Below, one piece after another: positions 46,235 through 54,876 of a stretch of 64,000 nucleotides of DNA. The notes under the pieces were generated by a model. That model did not search any database. It was not told the origin of the DNA and saw only the letters and a list, made by a program, of their open reading frames with translations. A program made the translations under genes and the position numbers. The DNA comes from Bordetella ansorpii (GTDB lineage: Bacteria > Pseudomonadota > Gammaproteobacteria > Burkholderiales > Burkholderiaceae_B): positions 1-64,000 of the forward strand of contig NZ_FKIF01000008.1 in the NCBI RefSeq assembly GCF_900078705.1, in the 5' to 3' direction. How positions within the stretch are numbered: the stretch's first letter is position 1; every line of letters starts with the position of its first letter.

Positions 46235-47125
46235 TCAACGGCCCGCCGGCGCGGGTTCGGCCTCTGCGAAATACGCGATCAGCCGCTCGGTCAGCACCCG
46301 TATCTTCCGTGACGGATGCTGGCCGGGCGGACGGACCACATACACGCCGGCCGGCGGCGGCGGGTAGTTCGTCATGACCGGCACCAGCGCGCCCGAGGCG
46401 ACGTAGGCGTCGGTCAGCCCATCGGGCGCCCGCGCGATCCCCAGTCCCGCCACCGCCGCGGCGACGAGCGCCGTGCCGTTGTCGGCCTTGAAGCGTCCCT
46501 GCGGACGGATGGTATGGATCTTGCCGCCGTCCAGGTATTGCCATGCTTCCGTGCCCTGCATCAGGACCTGATGCCCCGCGAGCTCTTCTGGCGTTTCCGG
46601 CGCGCCGTGCGCCGCGATGTAGTCCGGGCTGGCCACGAGCTTTCCATAGATGGGACCGACGCGCCGGGCCAGCAGGTTGGAGTCCGGCAGGTAGCCGATC
46701 CGTATCGCGCAGTCATACCCTTCCGCGATGAGATCGACGAAGCGGTCCGTGTACGAGGTGTCGATGTGCAGTTGCGGATGGCGCAGCGCCATGTCCGCCA
46801 GCACCGCGGCCAGGTGGGTCGGCCCGAAGGACAGCGGCGCGGCGATCCGCAGGCGTCCGCACAGCTCCCCGGCGGGCATGACCGCGTCCCTGGCCGTGTC
46901 GATCTCGGCGCATACCCGGGCCGCATGGTCCCGGAAGGTGGATCCGGCTTCGGTCAGGGCCGCGCCGCGGGTGGTGCGCGCCAGCAGTTGAACGCCCAGT
47001 TCCGCTTCCAGCCGCGACAGCCGGCGGCTGACGATGGACTTGGCCACGCCCAGCCGGCGCGCGGCGGGAGACACCCCACCCGAATCGGCCACTTCCACGA
47101 ATGTGCGCAGTTCTTCGATGTCCAC
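46235..47125 (-). CDS. LysR-family regulator without an adjacent target
   Basis: The 296-residue protein has a LysR helix-turn-helix (ELRTFVEVADSGGVSPAARR, then LGVAKSIVSRRLSRLE) and an effector domain. It is of the CrgA/YafC-like type often found near oxidoreductases. The start is the GTG at 47125, with AGGAA 8 bases upstream. Nothing divergent follows: the next gene to the right reads toward it. Codon choice is a little less uniform than in the neighbours. Confidence 0.9.
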   Translation of the reverse strand: MDIEELRTFVEVADSGGVSPAARRLGVAKSIVSRRLSRLEAELGVQLLARTTRGAALTEAGSTFRDHAARVCAEIDTARDAVMPAGELCGRLRIAAPLSFGPTHLAAVLADMALRHPQLHIDTSYTDRFVDLIAEGYDCAIRIGYLPDSNLLARRVGPIYGKLVASPDYIAAHGAPETPEELAGHQVLMQGTEAWQYLDGGKIHTIRPQGRFKADNGTALVAAAVAGLGIARAPDGLTDAYVASGALVPVMTNYPPPPAGVYVVRPPGQHPSRKIRVLTERLIAYFAEAEPAPAGR

Positions 47126-47240
47126 TTTGGCGTTCCTGTTATGGCAACACGGAGTCGCTTTGCAGGTCGGCATTGTAGTTCGAATGGCGATGGCAGCATT
47201 CTGCCAGGCCGCGCCGCGATCCGCGTTGGCCTGCGGGAAA

Positions 47241-47259
47241 CCTCATTCACAATGAGGTA
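47241..47259. promoter_or_regulatory. Perfect LysR-type palindrome
   Basis: ACCTCATT and AATGAGGT face each other around CAC and contain a T-N11-A core (47244-47256), the mark of LysR sites. It lies in the 225-base gap between the LysR start (47125) and the end of the Bug gene (47351), 116 bases upstream of the regulator. It is probably the regulator's own operator, or was once shared with a divergent gene that is gone. Confidence 0.5.
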
Positions 47260-47350
47260 TTGACGGCATCGCGGCCGAATCCCGCCAGGTGGCCATCCCG
47301 CCCATGATCGCGGCCGGCGCGAACCGCCGGCGCCGCGTACCGCGGGTCGA

Positions 47351-48334
47351 TCACTCCAGCGTGATCTTCGCGTCCTTCACCACCTTCTGCCACTTGGCGA
47401 TCTCGCCGCGGCGGAAGGTGTCCAGCTCGGCCGGCGTGGAGCCGATGACCTCGGCGCCGATGCCGGCCAGCGTACGCGCCACCTCGGGCTCCTTCAGCAC
47501 TTGCGCCAGCGCCTTCGACACCTGGTCGACGACGGCGGCGGGCGTGCCGGCCGGGGCGAAGACCGCGTTCCATTCGTAGCTTTCGTAGCCCGGCACGCCG
47601 GACTCGGCAATGGTGGGCAGGTCGGGCACGGCCGGCGAACGTGTCGCGCCGCCCACGGCGACCGCGCGCAGCTTGCCGTTCTTGATGTGCGACCACGAGG
47701 ACCCCAGGCTGGCGAACATCACCGGCACCTGGCCCGCCATCACGTCCACCATGGCCGGACCGCCGCCCTTGTAGGCCACGTGCACCAGATGCGTGCCGGC
47801 CCGCAGGTTGAACAGCTCACCGGCCAGGTGCTGCGCCGAACCGGGGCCGGCCGACGCGAAGTACACGTGCTGGCTCTTGTCCTTGCCCAGGCGCACCAGG
47901 TCGGCCACCGACTGCACGCCGTACGACGGGGTGACCACCAGCACGTTGGGCACGCGCAGCAGCAGCGACACGGGCGCGAAGTCGGCCAGGGTGTCGAACT
48001 GCATCCTGGCATGCAGCGCCGGATTCTGGGCGTGGTTGGAGGCGTCCAGCATCAGCGTGTAGCCGTCGGGCTTGGCCTTGGCGGCATAGGCGCCGCCGAT
48101 CATGCCGCCGGCGCCGCCGCGGTTCTCGATCACCACGGGCTGGCCCAGCTTGTCGGCCAGCTTGGGGCCGATCAGGCGCGCCACCACGTCCACGGTGCCG
48201 CCGGGCGGATAGGTCACCACCATGGTGATGGGGCGCTCGGGCCAGGCGGCCGCCGCGGTGCCAGTTGCCGCCAAAGACAGCAGCGCCGCCGCGCCGGCAA
48301 GCGCCAGGCGGCTCAGGGTGAAAAGGGTCTTCAT
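47351..48334 (-). CDS. Bug-family (TctC) periplasmic solute-binding protein
   Basis: The 327-residue protein has a signal peptide (MKTLFTLSRLALAGAAALLS, to about residue 29) and the Bug opening WPERPITMVVTYPPGGTVDV followed by VIENRGGAGGMIG. The family is strongly expanded in Bordetella and relatives; members bind carboxylates for tripartite transporters, which are often encoded elsewhere, as here. It overlaps the amidohydrolase gene by four bases, so the bound compound may be the hydrolase's substrate. Confidence 0.93.
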   Translation of the reverse strand: MKTLFTLSRLALAGAAALLSLAATGTAAAAWPERPITMVVTYPPGGTVDVVARLIGPKLADKLGQPVVIENRGGAGGMIGGAYAAKAKPDGYTLMLDASNHAQNPALHARMQFDTLADFAPVSLLLRVPNVLVVTPSYGVQSVADLVRLGKDKSQHVYFASAGPGSAQHLAGELFNLRAGTHLVHVAYKGGGPAMVDVMAGQVPVMFASLGSSWSHIKNGKLRAVAVGGATRSPAVPDLPTIAESGVPGYESYEWNAVFAPAGTPAAVVDQVSKALAQVLKEPEVARTLAGIGAEVIGSTPAELDTFRRGEIAKWQKVVKDAKITLE

Positions 48335-49182
48335 GCGTCTTCTCCTTGGAATTGGAATAGGTAAAGCGGGGTGGTGGACAGCACCCCGCGCCGGTCGGCG
48401 GGGTCGTCCAGCCATGCCTCCAGCCAGGCCAGGCTGGAGGCATGGTCCGCGCGGTCGCGGTGTTCGGTGTGGGGCCAGTCGCTGCCCCACATCAGGCGGT
48501 CGGCGCCATAGGCCGCCAGCAGCAGGCGCGCGGCCTCGCGGCTGGAGGCCCGGCTGCTGGCGTCCGGCCAATTGCGGTAGGGCGCCGACAGCTTCACCCA
48601 CACCCGGCCCGTGCCGGCATGGGCCAGCAGAGCGCGCAGGTCGTCGAGGCGTTCGGGGCGGCCGAAATGGTCGACCACCACGCGGCAGCCCCTTTCCAGC
48701 AGCGCGGGCAGCAGGGTGGACAGGCGCGCGGCCTGCGCATGCACTTCCACGTGCCAGTCCAGCGCGTTGGCGCGTTCCAGCAGGGTGCGCCAGGCGGGCT
48801 GGGCGAAGTCGGGATCGGGCAGGCCCATCAGGTTCAGGCGCATGCCCACCACGCCGGCGCGCGCCAGCGCGCGCAACTGATCTTCGCTGAATTGCGTATC
48901 GACCACGGCGACGCCGCGCAGGCGGCCGGCCGCCTGCTCCAGCGCCCGCACCATGTAGCCGTTGTCGGTGCCCAGGAAGCTGGGCTGCACCAGCACGCCG
49001 TGGCGCAGGCCATTGGCGTCGAGCAGCGCCAGGTACTGATCGAGGGGGGCGTCGTAGTCGGGTGCGTAGCGGCGCTGCCGCGCCAGCGGCAGGCCGCGTT
49101 CGAACACATGCGCGTGGGTATCGACCGCGGCGGGCGGGCTTGTGCCGGTTGCCTGGGGCAAGACTGTCTCCGTATCGGGCAC
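48331..49182 (-). CDS. Amidohydrolase-superfamily hydrolase (2-pyrone-4,6-dicarboxylate lactonase-like)
   Basis: The 283-residue TIM-barrel enzyme has the metal-site motif DTHAHVF (His23, His25), VVVDHFGRP and the late WGSDWPHT, in the order seen in amidohydrolase-2 lactonases such as LigI. It likely opens a lactone or cleaves a related cyclic carboxylate. It is first in a two-gene leftward operon with a Bug protein and is divergent from the LysR gene at 49275. Confidence 0.88.
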   Translation of the reverse strand: MPDTETVLPQATGTSPPAAVDTHAHVFERGLPLARQRRYAPDYDAPLDQYLALLDANGLRHGVLVQPSFLGTDNGYMVRALEQAAGRLRGVAVVDTQFSEDQLRALARAGVVGMRLNLMGLPDPDFAQPAWRTLLERANALDWHVEVHAQAARLSTLLPALLERGCRVVVDHFGRPERLDDLRALLAHAGTGRVWVKLSAPYRNWPDASSRASSREAARLLLAAYGADRLMWGSDWPHTEHRDRADHASSLAWLEAWLDDPADRRGVLSTTPLYLFQFQGEDA

Positions 49183-49228
49183 GGCATGGCGCCGTGTGGT
49201 TATAGGGCGGGATTCTATGAAGCCTTTC

Positions 49229-49276
49229 CATATCGTTCTATATTCACCGTCTTATTTATTCATATCGGTTCAATAT
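49229..49276. promoter_or_regulatory. Repeated AT-rich sites between amidohydrolase and LysR genes
   Basis: Two related sequences, CATATCGTTCTATAT (49229-49243) and CATATCGGTTCAATAT (49261-49276), lie 32 bases apart in the 92-base divergent gap. The second contains a T-N11-A core and overlaps the lysR start codon, so it could allow self-repression, while the first could serve the divergent operon. Confidence 0.45.
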
Positions 49277-50177
49277 GGAAACCCGGCATCTGCGGCATTT
49301 TCTGGCGGTGGTGGACCACGGCAGCGTCAGCCGCGCGGCGGCCTGGCTGGGCATGGCGCAGCCCGCGCTCAGCCAGTCATTGGTGCGCATGGAAAAGGAA
49401 CTGGGCGTTGCCCTGTTCGCGCGTTCGCGGCGCGGCGCGCAGCCCACGGCGGCGGCGCTGGCCATCCTGGAAGACGTGCGCGTCAGCGTGGCGCGCATCG
49501 ACGCCGCCGCGCGCCACGCGCGGCTGATCGCGCAGGGCAGCGCGGGCCAGCTCACGGTGGGGCTGGTGTCTTCCGCGCTGTTCGAGATGCTGCCGCGCGC
49601 GCTGCGGGCGCTGCGCAAGCAGGCGCCGGGCGTGAAGGTGGTGCTGCGGGAGATGAGCAACGCCGAGCAGGCCGAGGCGCTGCAGGCTGGCGAGATCGAC
49701 ATCGGACTGATGCATACGCCCGTGGCCGTGGGCGGCCGCATGCGCGAGCGGCTGCTGCTGCGCGACCGGCTGGTGGCGGCCATTCCCGATGAGTTCGAGA
49801 CCGGCCCGGACGGCAAGGTGTCGCTGGCGCAGATCGCCAGCGCGGGGCTGGTGCTGTATCCGCAGAACCAGTTGCCGGTGCTGTATGCGGGCATCCTGGA
49901 CGCCATGCGCCGCGCCGGGCTGGAGACGGAGGTGTCGCAGCAGGCCAACCGCACGTTGACGGTGCTGGCCTGTGTGGCCGGAGGCTGCGGCGTGGCGCTG
50001 TTGCCCAGTTGGATCCGCGCGCTGGATTTCCGCGGCGTGCGGTTCTGCGAGGTGCGCGACGGGCAAGGGCTGCCCGGCTTCGATCTCAGCGCGATCTGGC
50101 CGGCGCGGTCGGTGCCGACGCTGGCGGACAAGTTTGCAGGCCTGGATCTGGGGCCGCTGGGCGCGGCGGGCGACTAG
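49275..50177 (+). CDS. LysR-family regulator of the amidohydrolase/Bug operon
   Basis: This 300-residue protein has a standard LysR N-terminus (METRHLRHFLAVVDHGSVSR, AAAWLGMAQPALSQSLVRME) and an effector domain. It is divergent from the amidohydrolase gene with only 92 bases between, the usual LysR arrangement, so it likely controls that operon. It converges with apaH. Confidence 0.93.
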   Translation: METRHLRHFLAVVDHGSVSRAAAWLGMAQPALSQSLVRMEKELGVALFARSRRGAQPTAAALAILEDVRVSVARIDAAARHARLIAQGSAGQLTVGLVSSALFEMLPRALRALRKQAPGVKVVLREMSNAEQAEALQAGEIDIGLMHTPVAVGGRMRERLLLRDRLVAAIPDEFETGPDGKVSLAQIASAGLVLYPQNQLPVLYAGILDAMRRAGLETEVSQQANRTLTVLACVAGGCGVALLPSWIRALDFRGVRFCEVRDGQGLPGFDLSAIWPARSVPTLADKFAGLDLGPLGAAGD

Positions 50178-50244
50178 GAGACTGTCTCCCGGCGCATGGC
50201 GTGAACGGCGCGGGCGGCCTCGTGGCAGGCGGGCGCCTGTCCGC

Positions 50245-51078
50245 CTATTTGCCCATCGGGTCGCGGAACTGCGAGCACCGGATCTGCACCAGCTTGCGGT
50301 CCTGCAGGCGCACGGCGCTGAGGGCGCCGCCCCAGATGCAGCCGGAATCCAGGCAGATGACGTCGTCGCGCATCAGCAGGCCCAGGGTGGACCAGTGGCC
50401 GAACACCACGGTGACGTCGCGCGTGGCGCGCTTGGGCACGTCGAACCAGGGAATCAGGCCGTTGGGCCAGGCGCCGGGCGCGACCTTGGTGGCGAATTCC
50501 ATGTGGCCCTGCTGCGTGCACAAACGGATGCGGGTCAGCGCGTTGATGATGACGCGCAGGCGCTTGCCGCCGGTGTGGTCTTCCTTCCAGGCCACGGGCT
50601 CGTTGCCGTACATCTTCTGCAGCGACTTCTGCCAGTTGTCGCCGCGCAGCGCTTCCTGCACTTCGGCGGCCAGCGACAGGGTCTTGGCCACGTCCCACTT
50701 GGCCAGCACGCCGGCATGCACCAGCAGGTGGTCGTGTTCGAAGTGGGCCAGGGGGCGCAAGCGCAGCCAGTCGATCAGTTCATCCGCGTCGGGCGCGTTC
50801 AGGATCTCGTCCAGCGTGTCCGACTTGGATGGCTTGCGCACGCCCGCCGCCGCCGCCAGCAGATGCAGGTCGTGGTTGCCCAGCACCGCGATGCTGCGGT
50901 CTTCCAGCGACTTGATGCGGCGCAGGGAGGCCAGCGACTGCGGGCCACGGTTGATCAGGTCGCCGGCAAACCAGAACCGGGCGTCGGGATCTTCCGCCAG
51001 GTCCGGGTGCGCCAGCAGTTCGTCCAACGGCTCGCAGCATCCCTGCACGTCGCCGATCATCCAGATGCTGCCTTTCAT
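50245..51078 (-). CDS. apaH: Symmetrical bis(5'-nucleosyl)-tetraphosphatase ApaH
   Basis: ApaH splits Ap4A into two ADP. The 277-residue metallophosphatase has the signature blocks [26 protein letters not shown] and [13 protein letters not shown], and the late histidine block [10 protein letters not shown]. The length is normal. Its start overlaps the lptG stop by four bases, so translation is coupled to an envelope gene, an unusual pairing. Confidence 0.95.
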   Translation of the reverse strand: MKGSIWMIGDVQGCCEPLDELLAHPDLAEDPDARFWFAGDLINRGPQSLASLRRIKSLEDRSIAVLGNHDLHLLAAAAGVRKPSKSDTLDEILNAPDADELIDWLRLRPLAHFEHDHLLVHAGVLAKWDVAKTLSLAAEVQEALRGDNWQKSLQKMYGNEPVAWKEDHTGGKRLRVIINALTRIRLCTQQGHMEFATKVAPGAWPNGLIPWFDVPKRATRDVTVVFGHWSTLGLLMRDDVICLDSGCIWGGALSAVRLQDRKLVQIRCSQFRDPMGK

Positions 51079-52253
51079 GCGGGCACTCTTCTCCACGGCC
51101 AGCGGCGTTCGACCAGTTGGCCCACCACATGCCGGTATTCCATCAGGGTAAGGGAACCGAAGGCCAGCAACAGGGCGGCCACGTTCGGACCCAACGCCGT
51201 CAGCCAGGGCGGCCAGCGGCTGAGCATGCCGACGTTGAGCGCCAACTGGTTGAGCATGAAGAAGCCCACGCCCAGCAGGATGCCGATGAACACCTTGGCG
51301 CCCACGCCGCCGCGCCGGGTCTGCATGAAGCTGATCGGAGCGGCGATAGTGATCATGACCAGCAGCGTGAACGGATAGACCGCCTTGCGCCACAGCGCGA
51401 CGATCTGCCGGTCGGCCTGCAACTGGTTGTTGTGCAGGTAATCGATGTAGTCCAGCAGGGTGACGATGGACATGCGTTCGGGCGTCAGCACGCGCGCCAG
51501 CAGGCGCTCGGGGCTGAGGGTGGTGTCCAGCGTGAGCTCGGGCAGCCTGGTGACCTGCGCGGGCGGTTGTTCCGGCGGGCGGGCATTGGCCAGGGCCTCG
51601 GGGGCCTTGGGGTCGAGGCGCGTCTGCACCACGTCGGTCAGGGTCAGGCTGCCGTTGCCCAGCGTGCCGGAGGCGGCCTGCCAGGTGGCGGTGAGTTCGA
51701 GGTCTTTCTTGAATTCGTACAGCATCACGTCGCCGACCTGGCCGCTGGCCATCAGTTTCTGGATGTTGATGATGCGGGTGCCGCCCTCGCGGGTGGGTTC
51801 CTTGAACCAGTAGCCGCTGGACAGCCGGCCGCCGCCGGCCTTGCCGCGCAGCATGAGGTTGGCTTCGCCGGTACGGATTTCGGCTTCAGGGGTGACGAAT
51901 TCGGACAGCAGCAGCGCGCCCACCATCACCGGCACGGTGATCAGCCACAGCGTGCCCAGCAGGCGCATGCCGCTGACGCCGGAGACGCGCAGGATGACCA
52001 GCTCGTTGCGCTGCGCCAGGCCCGCGAGGGCCAGGATGGCGCCGATCAGCAGCCCGATGGGCAGCAGATCGTACAGGCGCGTGGGCAACGCCAGGCCCTG
52101 CATGTAGAACAGGGCAAGCATGGTGAAGGTCTTGCCGACGTTGTCCAGATCGTCGACCAGCGCGAAGAACGTGAACAGTCCCAGCAGGGCCAGCAGGACC
52201 ACTGCGCAGGAGCGATAGATCTCGCGTGCCAGATAGCGGCGGGCGGTACGCAT
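51075..52253 (-). CDS. lptG: LPS export ABC transporter permease LptG
   Basis: LptG is one of the two inner-membrane subunits that lift lipopolysaccharide out of the membrane for LptC. The 392-residue product has three N-terminal and three C-terminal membrane segments around a periplasmic jellyroll, and family blocks [28 protein letters not shown] and the late [16 protein letters not shown]. Its usual partner lptF is not adjacent: the upstream gene on this strand is mtgA, 82 bases away. apaH follows with a four-base overlap. Confidence 0.93.
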   Translation of the reverse strand: MRTARRYLAREIYRSCAVVLLALLGLFTFFALVDDLDNVGKTFTMLALFYMQGLALPTRLYDLLPIGLLIGAILALAGLAQRNELVILRVSGVSGMRLLGTLWLITVPVMVGALLLSEFVTPEAEIRTGEANLMLRGKAGGGRLSSGYWFKEPTREGGTRIINIQKLMASGQVGDVMLYEFKKDLELTATWQAASGTLGNGSLTLTDVVQTRLDPKAPEALANARPPEQPPAQVTRLPELTLDTTLSPERLLARVLTPERMSIVTLLDYIDYLHNNQLQADRQIVALWRKAVYPFTLLVMITIAAPISFMQTRRGGVGAKVFIGILLGVGFFMLNQLALNVGMLSRWPPWLTALGPNVAALLLAFGSLTLMEYRHVVGQLVERRWPWRRVPA

Positions 52254-52335
52254 TGGGGGGATCGAACAGGATGGGACGTCTAAACGTCAAGCTTAACAAA
52301 TCTGCGCGCGGCGGCGGCCGCGGGGCGACCCGTCG

Positions 52336-53070
52336 TCAGGGGATTTCCGCCTGCCGCATGCGCGCGGAGATGGTGGAGGCTCGGGAATTCAGGTAGCCGG
52401 TGCTGCGATGTTTGTCGTAATAGCGGGGATTGGGCAGCATCGCCGCCAATTTCGCGGCCTGGTAGGCGCCCAGTCCGTTCGCGCTGGTGTTGTAGTAATG
52501 CCGCGCCGCCGCCTCGGCGCCGAACACGCCCGTGCCCCATTCGGCCACGTTCAGGTACAGCTCGAGGATGCGCTGCTTCGGCATGACGTTTTCGATCATG
52601 TAGGTCAGCACCAGTTCCTGGCCCTTGCGCAGGTAGGTCCGCGAGCCGGACAGGAACAGGTTCTTGGCCAGTTGCTGCGTGATGGTCGAGCCGCCGCGGC
52701 GCCTGGCCCGGCCCAATTCTTCCTGGCGCTGGTTGTACTCATAGGCCTTGCGGATGGCTTCCCACTCGACGCCGTCGTGCTCGACGAAATTGGCGTCTTC
52801 CGAGGCGACCACCGCGCGCTTGAGGGATTCGCTGATCCTGTCGTAGGGCACCCATTCGTATTTCAGCTTGAAATCGGGGTCGCTCTCGCGCAGCCGTGAC
52901 AGCTCCTGGCGCATCACCGCGCTGCTGCCGGGAGGCTGGTAGGCATACCAGACCACCATGCAGAACATCCACAGCTGGTACAGCAGCAGCAGCGAGATGA
53001 TCGCCATGGCGGCCATCGTCGCCATGCGCCATCCGGACATGCGCCGCGCGGGACGGCGGCCGCGTGCCAT
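52336..53070 (-). CDS. mtgA: Monofunctional biosynthetic peptidoglycan transglycosylase MtgA
   Basis: MtgA polymerises lipid II into glycan strands on the outer face of the inner membrane. The 244-residue protein has one N-terminal membrane helix (about 17-42) and a glycosyltransferase-51 domain with the catalytic block VASEDANFVEHDGVEW and the second block GGSTITQQLAKNLFLSG. The length is normal. The start lies 4 bases after the aroE stop. Confidence 0.95.
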   Translation of the reverse strand: MARGRRPARRMSGWRMATMAAMAIISLLLLYQLWMFCMVVWYAYQPPGSSAVMRQELSRLRESDPDFKLKYEWVPYDRISESLKRAVVASEDANFVEHDGVEWEAIRKAYEYNQRQEELGRARRRGGSTITQQLAKNLFLSGSRTYLRKGQELVLTYMIENVMPKQRILELYLNVAEWGTGVFGAEAAARHYYNTSANGLGAYQAAKLAAMLPNPRYYDKHRSTGYLNSRASTISARMRQAEIP

Positions 53071-53074
53071 GGCC

Positions 53075-53926
53075 TCAGGCCTCCGCCAGCAGCGCGGCGC
53101 GCAGCGTGACCAGTGCCGGGGACGGATCTGGACGCACGCCGTGCCAGAGGTGGAAGCTCTCGGCCGCCTGGCCGACCAGCATGCCCAGGCCATCGGCGCG
53201 GCGCGCGGCGCCGTCGGCCTCGGCCTGCCGCATGAAGGGGGTGGGGCGCGAGCCGTACACCATGTCGTAGGCCATGGCGCCGGCGGCGTACAGACCGCCG
53301 GGCAGTCGTGGCGCGGCATCCTGCAGGCCGCTGGCGGTGGCGTTGATGACCACGTTCCAGCCGCCAGGCGTGGCGGCCTCGTCCAGCCCGCCCGCGCTGA
53401 CGCGCGTGGGGCCGGGCAGGGCGGCGGCGGCCCAGACCCGTGCCAGTTCGGCGGCCCTGGAGGCGGTGCGGTTCACGATGTGGATGCGCGCGCAGCCGGC
53501 CTCTGCCAGCGGTTGCAGCACGCCCCGCGCGGCGCCGCCCGCGCCGACCAGCAGCACGCGAGCGTCACGCAGGTCGACGCCAAGCCGGGCCAGGTCGCTG
53601 ACCAGGCCCACGCCGTCGGTGTTGTCGCCATGCCAGGCGCCGTCCGCGAGCCAGAGCGTATTGACCGCGCCCGCCAGCCGCGCGCGGGTCGACAGGCGGT
53701 CGGCGACCAGCGCCCGCGCTTCCTGCTTGAACGGCACAGTGACGTTCAGCCCCAGGCCGGCGGCCTCGCGAAAGGCCTGCACCGTGGGGGCGAAGCCATC
53801 CAGCGGCGCCAGCAGGCGCTCGTACTGAAGCGGCCGGCCGGTCTGCGCCGAGAACATCGCGTGGATCTGTGGCGACCGGCTGTGGGCGATGGGATTGCCG
53901 ATCACGGCATAGCGGGGCAGGCTCAT
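53075..53926 (-). CDS. aroE: Shikimate dehydrogenase AroE
   Basis: AroE reduces 3-dehydroshikimate to shikimate with NADPH. The 283-residue enzyme has the substrate block IGNPIAHSRSPQIHAMF, the catalytic lysine in NVTVPFKQEA, and the cofactor loop LLVGAGGAARGVLQPL with NRTASRA. It overlaps the end of the TonB-like gene by four bases. The pathway partner aroQ is 5.6 kb away on the other strand. Confidence 0.96.
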   Translation of the reverse strand: MSLPRYAVIGNPIAHSRSPQIHAMFSAQTGRPLQYERLLAPLDGFAPTVQAFREAAGLGLNVTVPFKQEARALVADRLSTRARLAGAVNTLWLADGAWHGDNTDGVGLVSDLARLGVDLRDARVLLVGAGGAARGVLQPLAEAGCARIHIVNRTASRAAELARVWAAAALPGPTRVSAGGLDEAATPGGWNVVINATASGLQDAAPRLPGGLYAAGAMAYDMVYGSRPTPFMRQAEADGAARRADGLGMLVGQAAESFHLWHGVRPDPSPALVTLRAALLAEA

Positions 53927-54819
53927 GGTCCAGCGGTCTCCAGCGTGTCGTTGACGAAATGCCAGGTGCGGGTGATGACCAGTTCGTCGATATCGCGCGC
54001 CAATTCGGGGGGGAAGGGGGCAAAGGGGGCGGCCATCTGCACGATGCGGCGCGCCGCCTGGTTCAGCACGGCGTGCGGCGACGGCTGGTCGATGTCGAAG
54101 CCGGCCAGGCTGCCATCGGCGCGCACGGTCACCGTGATGCGCAGCGTGCCGTAGATCCGGCCGCGCGCGTCCTCGGGATAGTGCTGGGTGCCGACCGACT
54201 CGATGCGGCGGCTCCAGCCGTCGAGATAGGCGGCGTAGCGCGACTGAGCCGCCGACGGCGCCACATAGGCGCGGCGTGGCCGGGAATTGTATTCCCGGAT
54301 GCGTTCGGACAGCGCGGCGATGCGGGCGTTCTGGATGACGCCGGGCTGTTGCGCGGTGTCGTCGCCGGACTCGGGGGCGTCGGGCCAGGGATGCACGGCC
54401 TGGCGTTCGGCGCCGGTGCGTTGCGGCGATTCCAGCTGGGTCAGCAGCCGGTTCTGCTCGGCTTCCAGTTGCAACTGGCGCTGGCGCATGGCTTGCAGCA
54501 CGATGGTCTGGGCCGACTCGCCGGTGCGCGGCAGCGGGGACTGGGCAATGCCGCGCGCGGCTTCGCCGCCGCCGTCGATCTGCTGCTGGGCCAGCGCCTG
54601 GGCATGCACGGGGGCGGTTTCGGTCTTGGCATTGACCAGCACCACTTCAAGCGACTGGACGGGCGCGCGCGCGGAGGCGCCCGGCCCGAAACGCCAGGCC
54701 AGCACGGCGGCATGCACCAGCAGGGAGATCGCCACGCCGACCAGCAGGTAATGCCGGGCCGGGGCGCTCGGCCACTGCCGGACGCGGCCGGAAGAGGAAG
54801 GGGGGGCAGACGATTGCAC
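53923..54819 (-). CDS. TonB-family protein
   Basis: The 298-residue protein has an N-terminal membrane anchor (about 24-43), a long middle rich in Gln, Arg and Glu that looks partly helical, and a C-terminal TonB-like domain (about 215-295; YPEDARGRIYGTLRITVTVR and a Pro-rich PFAPFPPE). The usual Glu-Pro/Lys-Pro spacer of TonB is missing. No exbB or exbD lies nearby, so it may serve a remote motor or have another envelope job. It is co-transcribed with aroE. Confidence 0.8.
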   Translation of the reverse strand: MQSSAPPSSSGRVRQWPSAPARHYLLVGVAISLLVHAAVLAWRFGPGASARAPVQSLEVVLVNAKTETAPVHAQALAQQQIDGGGEAARGIAQSPLPRTGESAQTIVLQAMRQRQLQLEAEQNRLLTQLESPQRTGAERQAVHPWPDAPESGDDTAQQPGVIQNARIAALSERIREYNSRPRRAYVAPSAAQSRYAAYLDGWSRRIESVGTQHYPEDARGRIYGTLRITVTVRADGSLAGFDIDQPSPHAVLNQAARRIVQMAAPFAPFPPELARDIDELVITRTWHFVNDTLETAGP

Positions 54820-54876
54820 CTGGCCATTTTAGGGCTAGATTGCCGCCCTTACGCCGTCCCCCCGGGCAACGGCCCC

